A stretch of 64,000 bases of DNA from the NCBI GenBank assembly GCA_027924645.1, contig BSBN01000850.1, forward strand, positions 1,674,001 to 1,738,000. Direction: 5' to 3'. This document shows positions 57,393 through 64,000 of this stretch, piece by piece. The translations under genes and the position numbers were made by a program. How positions within the stretch are numbered: position 1 is the stretch's first letter; every line of letters begins with the position of its first letter. The notes below the pieces were generated by a model. It searched no databases. It saw only the letters and a list, made by a program, of their open reading frames with translations, and was not told the origin of the DNA. Source of the DNA: Cunninghamia lanceolata (Eukaryota > Streptophyta > Pinopsida > Cupressales > Cupressaceae).

Positions 57393-58620
57393 TTAATTTT
57401 TGAAAGGAATATTAGCACCAGATTCTGGTGTGGATCCATCCCCTACATTTTCTGTACTTCTCTTCACCCAAATCTTGTTCATCTCACTTTTAACTTCATC
57501 CGCATTCACTTTTCCTTTTCGCTTGTCTTGATTCTGATTGTGATGTACCGGACCTCTTTTGTCCTGATTCTTACTTCTACAGAATTTGGCAATATGACCG
57601 GATCTATTACAATTGTGGCAAACAACATTTCTTTGCATATTTGATTGATGTCCTCTTGATCTACATTTATTAGCCATATGACCCATTCTACTGCATGCAA
57701 AGCATCTACCATTGAATGAATTGTCCATTTGCATATTTCTGTATTTATGAGATTTGTGACCATACCTTTTGTAGTTGAAACATTGTCTGGAGAAGGATAT
57801 ATTAGTCTGATTCATTCTCTTTCTGCACTGATTAGCTTTATGACCAAAGTTATTGCAGTTGTGGCAGTATCCATTGAAAGATGGATATTTTTTAGCATTA
57901 GGCTACCTTACCGGAGGTCTTCTAGGTCTGTTCCTTGGATTTTCTGATCCAAAATTCTTCTAACCGGATCTAGAGCTTTCACCTTTCTCATATCCCAAGC
58001 CACACTTGTCATCTACCCTCTTTTGGCTTTCAAGAAGAACTTCAAGTTGAGCAGAACTTATCTTGAATTTCTCTTTGTATTCATTTGCTATTTGAAGATC
58101 CCTTTTAAGAGAGATAATTTGATCCTCAAGCTTTTCTTCATTATCTTTAGCATCTTCAAGATCAGATTCAAGATGTCTGATTATTCTATCCATCTTGTGG
58201 CAGTCTTTTGATTTCTCTTTGAGAGATTGTCTTAGATCATCTTCAATTTTTTTTTTTTCTTCAATTTCTTGGGTAAACTTCATAACTCCTGATTCCATTT
58301 CATGTCTGACCATAATGACCTCTTTTGATAACTTTTCACATAACTTGGTTTTCTCCTTTAGATCTCCATTTGTATCATTTGTTTCACCTTGACTTGTCAG
58401 TTGCTAAAGTAGCTCCTTTCTCTTTTTCATAGAGAGACTCAGTTTCTCTTTTAGTTCATTTATGAAATCATCAGCTTGTTTGAGTATTTCCTTCAATTGA
58501 TTGACTTCAAAATTTGACTACTCAAGATCATCTAGGGCAGACTTAAGTTGCTCCCTCATACCATACACATCCATTTGAATTCCCATATTTTCCACAAGCT
58601 GTTAGGCTCTGTTGGGAGGA
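57393..58620 (-). pseudogene. Coiled-coil and CCHC gag-like protein
   Basis: Coiled coil from about 58600 to 57960 (ALDDLE, DDFINELKEKLS, RHEMESGVMKFTQEIEEKKK, DLEDAKDNEEKLEDQIISLK) followed by four knuckles between about 57870 and 57570: CHNCNNFGHKANQC, a degraded CFNYKRYGHKSHKY, CFACSRMGHMANKC and CHNCNRSGHIAKFC. Three keep CX2CX4HX4C. Pieces 58313-57960 and 57815-57393 are in the same frame, with only about four stops in the whole region. Knuckles of this kind bind element RNA during packaging. The C-terminus ends near 57393. The 33190 protein is its shorter relative. Confidence 0.8.
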
Positions 58621-58624
58621 ACTT

Positions 58625-58639
58625 GGCTCTGATACCAAT
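58625..58639 (-). promoter_or_regulatory. Primer binding site, tRNA-iMet type
   Basis: The minus strand reads ATTGGTATCAGAGCC, a perfect match to the tRNA-iMet complement TGGTATCAGAGCC. Confidence 0.9.
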
Positions 58640-59732
58640 TGTTGATAACTGAGAGGGGGGGTGAATCAGTTATCTTAATTATTTCATCTTTCTAAACTTT
58701 CTTTTAAGTAATGCAGCATCAATTCAATTAAGCAAACATAACCATGAAATGAAAATACACATGACACAATATTTTTGACGTGGAAACCTAGTTAAGGGAG
58801 AAAACCACGGGGTGATTAACCCAAGATTATATTCCCTATTAGAAGAATAGAAATACAAGATGGCACCTACCAATTAGGGCTCACTGCCCGAGCACACTGC
58901 TCACAAGAGGCTCACTGCCTACAAGAGACTCACTGTCTACAAGATGTAAGAAGAATAACAAGATCCTTGAACTGATGAGAACCATCCACATATGCTGAGG
59001 TTCAGTTCTAGTTAAGCTCAATACACTGATCTGCTGCACTTCATCCTTCCTCTTCTTTTGTGCTGCTGTCCTTTCAAATACCAGACCTTCCTTACTGCTT
59101 TAACTCTACTCTCCTACTTTTCTTTACATACACATAACAACTACAACATAACCTCATTGAAATCCTTCTAGTATATATATCCGCACAAAGGATTTCATCC
59201 TCTTTCTAGTCGGCATCTGGAATAGTCAATATTTCCCAAACTCTAGTCTGTCGGCTGAATCCTTGCTTCCCAAGTGATGCAGATCAAAAGGAAACTTATA
59301 GAAGTTATCTAACAAGTCATCCAATCATGAATGATACCTTAGGAATCTTTATCACCATCAACATCTCATCCGGAATAACTTCTGATGCTCTGCTTGTCAG
59401 TTCTTCCTCTGTCTGTTCTCCCAAACTGGACCCCAATACTTGAATGCTTATATCTCTTTACTCTTTCATCACTGGAGGCTCAATTCCTGGAATCTATCAG
59501 TCAAGGTACTCCTCTTGACTTCCCCAAGTCTGCACTTTCCAAGGATATTTCCTCTTAGAGATCCGGACCTGACTGTCAAACCTTGCCACATACTCTGTTC
59601 TTGCTTACTAGACCACAACACTCTTCAATCTGACTTCCGGTAAAGGCACACCATGTCTTGCGGATGTGTGGGATGAACTTTGTTGCCATCAATGACAACA
59701 ATCATGAAGCTCCAATGTGTCTCTTGCCAACA
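58640..59732 (-). repeat. Right LTR (5' LTR), 1093 bp
   Basis: Starts TGTTGATAACTGAG and ends TTGCCAACA. It is very similar to the left LTR, with an extra stretch of about 30 bp near 59449-59480 that accounts for the length difference. A stem-loop at 58644-58674 is identical to the left copy. Confidence 0.95.
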
Positions 59733-59737
59733 AGAAG
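59733..59737. repeat. Target-site duplication AGAAG, right
   Basis: Same five bases as 51649-51653. Confidence 0.93.
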
Positions 59738-59843
59738 TCCTCTTTGATGGGGTGCTTCCCTAAGGTGATTTCTAATTGAGGAACTATTTTTGTGCATTGG
59801 ACCTTGGCTCATGTGGCGGTTGCTACTGCAAAACCTTTAAAGT

Positions 59844-60260
59844 TTATGGTTTTAATTTCTTTTGTTCAACTAGTCTCTCATCAATAAAATTATGGGAGGC
59901 CCCACTATCTACAAGGGTGATGACCTTATGTCCTTTGGGGGTGCTCTTGATTCGGAATGGGCGATGTTTGGAAGCTTGAGAGATAGTGGCTAGAGTTACT
60001 TGTTCTTCATCTTCGTATCTTGCCCTTTTGTTGGGGTTTTCCTTGTTTTCCCCTTGGGAGATTACTTCTATTGTATGGGCTTGGCTCTTCCCTTCGCATT
60101 TATTGCCCCTTGCGTATGAACCCCAGCATTTAAAGTATAAACCCTTCCTTTTCAGATCATCCATGGATTTACACATGTGACAATGTTCCACTTTTTCATT
60201 GCAGTACATACATGTTCTTAGTGAAACTTCCTTCTTATACCTTCCTATTTTGGAGGGCAT
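59844..60260 (-). CDS. Ty3 zinc region and aspartic protease, 138 aa open piece
   Basis: Residues about 18-60: TCMYCNEKVEHCHMCKSMDD and CWGSYARGNKC, cysteine/histidine-rich but with a non-standard knuckle spacing. Residues about 115-130: GHKVITLVDSGASHNFID, the clear retropepsin-like active site (DSGA) of plant chromoviruses. The frame is open, but gag upstream and RT downstream are separated by stops and by the inserted element. Confidence 0.85.
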   Translation of the reverse strand: MPSKIGRYKKEVSLRTCMYCNEKVEHCHMCKSMDDLKRKGLYFKCWGSYARGNKCEGKSQAHTIEVISQGENKENPNKRARYEDEEQVTLATISQASKHRPFRIKSTPKGHKVITLVDSGASHNFIDERLVEQKKLKP

Positions 60261-60269
60261 GTTAAAACT

Positions 60270-60857
60270 TCAAGGTCTATCTTTTGGTGGATGGTTATCC
60301 ATACTTAGTGCCTATTGAATTGCATCCTTATGTGTGGAAGGGTTAAGGGCACTTACCAACCATTTGACAGGATTTTTTTATCCTTGGATAAATAGGTAAG
60401 TTAGTCTTCTTTTAGATATTTTAGGTACCATGACTAAGAGTTTTTGAAACTCAATGACATATTCTTCCACGGTTTCTTGTTGTCTTAGGAGTGTCAGTTC
60501 CTTGAAATACCATTTGGGGTGTTTTTGATCAAATCTTTAGATGAGTTCTTACATGAACTCATCGTAGGATGTTATATGTTGGTGATATTCGGTAATAAGG
60601 CCATGATGCCACCAATCATGGGCTGCTCCTTCTAGGTGAAAGATAGAAAATGTTATGGCATTCTTTTCTATCATAGGGCTAAGTGTAAAATATGTGTCCA
60701 ATGTTTGGATCCAAGAACGTGCTGTTATCTTGTTGGATCCATCAAATTTTGGGACAGCCATCTTACTAATTCTTCCTTTTAGGTCTTTGTCAGATTCCCC
60801 TTTTTTTATTTGGTTTATCTTATCTTTTGGCATCACAGTAGTCCCTAAAGGAGACAT
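60270..60857 (-). pseudogene. Chromovirus gag, C-terminal half
   Basis: 60857-60549: ISKMAVPKFDGSNKITARSW, then FHLEGAAHDWWHHGLITEYH, matching the P.F.G....A..W and L.G.A..WW pattern of plant Ty3 gag. Further down to 60270 the frame reads LRQQETVEEYVIEFQKLLVM, the E.V.EY...F..L motif. Interrupted by stops. Confidence 0.85.
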
Positions 60858-60882
60858 CTTTCTTTATGGCAGAACTTAGTTT

Positions 60883-61227
60883 CTAATATTCTTCTGCTAG
60901 TTCTTCCACGCTGTTAATGGTTTGATTGGTCTCTTCATCTCCCATCTCTCTTTCTTGTGGTAGGAAAGTGGGTCTAGTTGGCCTAGTGGTTGAGTCCTTC
61001 ATTGAGTTATTATTTTTAGATTGGTTCGAATGGGTAGGCCTTTCATTATTTGAATTGCTATTGTTATTTAGGTTTTGGATTGCTTGGAGGAAACCTTGAG
61101 TGTTTCTTTCATTTTGCTCCATTAGAGCTTGGGTGAATGTCCTTAAGTCATTGTTCATTTGTTCACCCATGGTGTAGTTAGACGTAGAGTTATTAATTGA
61201 AGCTAGTTTCCTCTTTTCTCTTTCCAA
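60883..61227 (-). pseudogene. Chromovirus gag, N-terminal part
   Basis: 114 aa, Asn/Gln/Thr-rich (FLQAIQNLNNNSNSNNERPT). It lies between the PBS and the gag core, in the place of the disordered N-terminus of such gags. A stop separates it from the core. Confidence 0.6.
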
Positions 61228-61283
61228 AGCTCTTTGAGCTCTTTGGCTATTTTACATCAACTATCTTTCACAGGATGGCAAGA

Positions 61284-61300
61284 TTATGCTCTAATACCAC
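61284..61300 (-). promoter_or_regulatory. Primer binding site, tRNA-iMet type
   Basis: The minus strand reads GTGGTATTAGAGCATAA beside the LTR; one change from TGGTATCAGAGC. Confidence 0.8.
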
Positions 61301-61301
61301 T

Positions 61302-62476
61302 TGTAATGTCCCCTGTCCCGATTTGCCCCAAAACCTTCTAATGATTACAAGTTCCCCACTAGGGTTAGGTTTCTAAGTTTACCATGCAATAAATAACTTG
61401 TTGGTGGAGTCCTTGATTGAACCTGCATACACATTATGAACAACATTGCCAAACAAACATATATACTTGTTAGCATTAATCCATGATTCATTAAATGTTA
61501 TCGATCCATGTAGCCTAATGTGAACTAAGAGGGGTGACATGGTGGGTCTGCCCGAAGCCATATGCCAACCTAAGAGGTTGTATACCAAAACATCTTCTTG
61601 TTGGCGACTTGTACCTTCTTTCCCCAACCATGTCCCAACCTCGGCAAACACTTTGCCCACTTGTGGAAAGGGTGGAGTTTAAGAGCGGTCTCAGTGCTTC
61701 CACTCTTCCATGGCCCCTCCTTTTGGTTTGAGTAGACCATAAGTGGGGTTACCACTCCTCCATGGCTCAACCTTCTGTTTGGAGTGGACGGACCATAAGT
61801 GCAGCACACCGTTCTCTTCCTACCTCTTTTCCTAGGTGGACTATCAGTCAGTTTCAAACACTCAAGTATTAACACACAGAAATAATTGTAGACACTCCTT
61901 TGATTATCAATCTCATTGCACACACACACAGATATATATATATATATATATATATAAACCATTCAATAAGTTCAGTTTGTTATAAATAAATCAACTGCAG
62001 ATATATGTAATCAGATCAGCAAAGAGGTTATCATAAATATATTTGAGCAGATTTATAGATAACCAATCTCAGATTTAAGAGTCAGATTGATTACTCAGAA
62101 AAGTGGATAGAAAGACAATTCACTTTTTACATATAAATTTACCCTACTTAATAAGGAAGAAATACACTTGGTGTAGTAGTTGTGATCTCCAAATCTTTTC
62201 CTTGGATGTCTTTCCTTACTTCACCTCAGTCATATTTCTTCCTTGCTCATTGCCCTTTGCTATTGTGTTGTATCTCTTTTTTTTTATAACCCCAATTGTA
62301 TTGAGGATTGCATCCCTTCATGTTATAATAGTCATGCCTTTTTGTTAGTGACCTTAATTAAGGTCTCTCAAGGGATAACATAATTTCTTTAATGCCGATT
62401 GTCTTTTTTTGATAGTCACTCCTCTCTCTTTTTTATGCCTTCGATCCTCTATGTGATCGCTCAATGGGACATGACA
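61302..62476 (-). repeat. Right LTR (5' LTR) of the chromovirus, 1175 bp
   Basis: TGTAATGTCCC to GGGACATGACA. Partner of 47367-48550. Contains a CA/TA microsatellite at 61919-61956 that is absent from the partner. Confidence 0.93.
61919..61956. repeat. (CA)n(TA)n microsatellite
   Basis: CACACACACA followed by about 13 TA dinucleotides inside the right LTR. Confidence 0.9.
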
Positions 62477-62480
62477 CCCT
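62477..62480. repeat. Target-site duplication CCCT, right
   Basis: Partner of 47363-47366. Confidence 0.6.
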
Positions 62481-63027
62481 TCTTCCTCAAAATCTTTTCA
62501 ATTGTGGTTTGCTTGCCCGAAGCTATCTCTACCTGTACCTTGTTTTTCTTGTTCCTGGTGCTTTTTCGAGTAGAAATAGGTGAGGCAGTGTCCACATTCC
62601 TTCCCATAGGAGTTTGAGTAATACCTAAATTGTTAATCTCTTGCTCCACCCCACTTTCCAATAGCACCTCGTCTACTAAATCGTCACAGATAATGTTGAC
62701 CATTTTATTCAAGGCTTTCTGCAAAAGATCTTGCAGCATTTCTTCCTCCTCTACTTGCTCGTTATTATCCTTCTCTCCTGGGAGAAGATTATCATAACCA
62801 TTATCCACCTTTTCTCCCAGAGAGAGATTGTTAGCCATACAAAGAGTATGTGACCCTTCCACTCTCAGCCTCTCTAAATCTATCATTCTCGTTCCCTCAC
62901 TAGGAACTCTTTCTAGCCTGGAATCATTTCGAATACTTACTTCCTCTTCTGACAAGGATTCAACCGCCGCTCCAACAGTGTCTTCCTTTTCTGGAACATT
63001 CCCTCTATTTAGAGGAGAGAAAACCAC
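62477..63027 (-). pseudogene. LINE N-terminal protein, acidic middle part
   Basis: About 180 aa open up to the chromovirus LTR. Acidic (EVSIRNDSRLERVPSEGTRM, EQVEEEEMLQDLLQKALNKM) and then a basic end (TRKSTRNKKNKVQVE). The frame is cut by the LTR at 62476; the natural continuation is the sequence on the other side of the insertion at 47362. It forms the linker between the N-terminal domain and the endonuclease. Confidence 0.75.
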
Positions 63028-63071
63028 CTAGATGTTAACTACTTCCTCTTCTAGCGGTTTTTCAGCTTCAC

Positions 63072-63311
63072 CTAGATTCTCCTTTGTGAGACCTGAAACA
63101 ACTTGCATTTTGTTTCTAGATGCATCTCAGAAATCATAGGTCCACTGGTGATATCACTTACCAGGAGGGGAGAGGTTCTCTTATGAGCGATTGGATCTTC
63201 CACTTGATTTTCCAATTGCGGCTCAAAACAGTTTGTCGAGTCTAGAGTTGTTCCCGAGGGAAGAAGAGCTATATTATCCTCTGCTTCCTCAATGCCCAAG
63301 AGCCGGTTCAT
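63072..63311 (-). pseudogene. LINE N-terminal protein, linker fragment
   Basis: 79 aa without recognisable motif, between the DUF4283-like domain and the acidic region. It is in the expected order and orientation; stops at both ends. Confidence 0.5.
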
Positions 63312-63362
63312 TCGAGTGCGATCATCTGTTTTGAAACCATCTTCAAAGAAAATTTCTTGAGT

Positions 63363-63999
63363 CTAGTGACATGTGGCAGTCTCAAGCATTATGTGTTTGG
63401 GCAAGAGCTCCTTTATTTCGAGGAGAATACAGAGTCTTATGGTAGAAGACCAAAGAGGGTCTGAACAAATCTCATGATCCTGGAATATGACTAGAGCATT
63501 TCTGATAATTATCAGAGAATTAAGGTCCCTATATTCCATAGGTAAATAAGGGAGCTGGATCCAAAAAGGGAGGATTGGGATCTGTGCTTTACCAATACCA
63601 AGGTTCAAATGGTTTCCATTCCTGACAGAAAACGACTGTCTTTCCGAACTTCCATAGCTTTTTGCCTAGCACTGTATCCCTACCAACCCTATGCGAAAAG
63701 TAAAAGAAGAAAAAACCATTGCCCAGCACTCCAAACTCCTTAACCTCTGGTCATTCCACAGAATACCATGCTATGAAATCATCAACAGAGAAACGAGGAG
63801 ATAAAACCTTACCAATTAAAACCGTTTCATATAAAAGGGAAACTCTTTTCTTTTATCTTTCACTACACGTGCAAGCTGTGAATCTTCCTTGCTTGTAACT
63901 TTCTTGTAGGTGGGCTTAGCAACCCAGGTTTTCTTCTGTGTTGGCCCTGTTTGTTCGAAAGGTGGCTTGTCTGAACGCTGCTGAAATTGTCAGTTCCTT
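63363..63999 (-). pseudogene. LINE N-terminal DUF4283-like region
   Basis: 63608-63363 contains AQIPILPFWIQLPYLPMEYRD and then LNSLIIIRNALVIFQ. The pattern (P.WI.LP.LP.E......L..I....G) is that of DUF4283, the RNA-binding N-terminal domain of plant LINE polyproteins. Upstream to the window edge the minus-strand translation reads KTWVAKPTYKKV, with stops in between. The 5' end is outside the window. Confidence 0.7.
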
Positions 64000-64000
64000 T

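Larger units (their letters stand above)
51654..59732 (-). mobile_element. Gag-only (non-autonomous) LTR retrotransposon inside the chromovirus
   Basis: LTRs 51654-52715 and 58640-59732, PBS 58625-58639, PPT 52716-52730, AGAAG duplications. The 5.9-kb interior (of which 1.1 kb is an inserted solo LTR) encodes a coiled-coil protein with CCHC knuckles near the 5' side and a second region of unknown function. No protease, RT or integrase motif is visible in any frame. Long LTRs with few differences suggest a more recent arrival than the host chromovirus. Confidence 0.92.
47367..62476 (-). mobile_element. Ty3/gypsy chromovirus, itself interrupted
   Basis: LTRs 47367-48550 and 61302-62476, PPT beside the left LTR, PBS beside the right, minus orientation. 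Domain order is gag (61.2-60.3 kb), zinc and protease (60.26-59.84 kb), RT (51.2-50.5 kb), RNase H (50.5-50.0 kb), integrase (49.95-48.98 kb), chromodomain (48.88-48.53 kb). The gag-only element 51654-59732 sits between protease and RT. Scattered stops show it is not active. Confidence 0.92.
43250..64000 (-). mobile_element. L1-type LINE, split by nested insertions and running off the window
   Basis: Minus-strand order from the right edge: DUF4283-like N-terminal region (63.6-62.5 kb), then, after the inserted chromovirus (47367-62476), AP-type endonuclease (47.35-46.5 kb), RT (45.9-45.2 kb), C-terminal zinc region and RNase H (44.1-43.3 kb). This is the plant L1 layout. Removing the insertion and one copy of its short duplication leaves the two sides in the same reading frame, so the insertion hit continuous coding sequence. 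The 5' end is outside the window. Confidence 0.85.

Noticed and set aside
1..64000. tRNA or rRNA genes and organellar inserts
   Set aside because: I looked for cloverleaf-like and conserved rRNA words and saw none. The only tRNA-related sequences are the complementary primer binding sites.

Overview
The window looks like repeat-dominated intergenic DNA from a large plant nuclear genome. A gymnosperm such as a conifer is my best guess, from the density of nested, decayed LTR retrotransposons, long (1.1-1.5 kb) LTRs, tRNA-iMet-type primer binding sites and plant-type Ty3, Ty1 and L1 protein motifs. I see no convincing host gene, tRNA, rRNA or CRISPR array. Almost every recognisable coding segment is a broken transposon gene, and most lie on the minus strand.

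Layout. 0-7.5 kb: tandem repeats, unrecognised sequence, a decayed plus-strand Ty3-type tail (G-patch fragment, low-complexity region, polypurine tract and LTR start at 6942). 7.55-8.7 kb: a probable non-autonomous DNA element rich in GATTCRCC motifs, holding a 228-bp fold-back and a GC-rich minisatellite. About 9-17 kb: a minus-strand chromovirus (Ty3), PPT at 10200 and PBS at 15441. 17.2-22.5 kb: a minus-strand Ty1/copia element with its 5' LTR (21052-22547) but no recognisable 3' LTR. 22.6-24.9 kb: a gag-protease remnant of another Ty3 element. 25-32 kb: largely unrecognised AT-rich DNA.

32-40 kb holds two non-autonomous elements with target-site duplications. The first (32044-33953, TSD AGAGT) is a deletion derivative encoding a coiled-coil protein. 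The second (34533-40007, TSD GAAAA) has near-identical LTRs around a 3.1-kb interior without protein domains and with a 76-bp higher-order tandem repeat.

43.3-64 kb is a four-level nest. A minus-strand L1-type LINE (43.3 to beyond 64 kb) is split by a chromodomain Ty3 element (47367-62476). That is split by a gag-only LTR element (51654-59732, TSD AGAAG), and that by a solo LTR (55596-56721, TSD ATATC).

The most interesting signal is relational. The gag-only family (two members here) has no reverse transcriptase or integrase of its own. It shares with the copia element its TGTTG/CAACA termini, the AACA-ATTGGTAT LTR/PBS junction, arrays of a GGCAGTGAGCC-like motif, a conserved LTR block, and a stem-loop just upstream of the PBS whose 9-bp stem shows a compensatory base-pair change. 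This suggests a non-autonomous retrotransposon using copia machinery in trans. The 34.5-40 kb element shows a similar, weaker relationship to the chromovirus at 47-62 kb.
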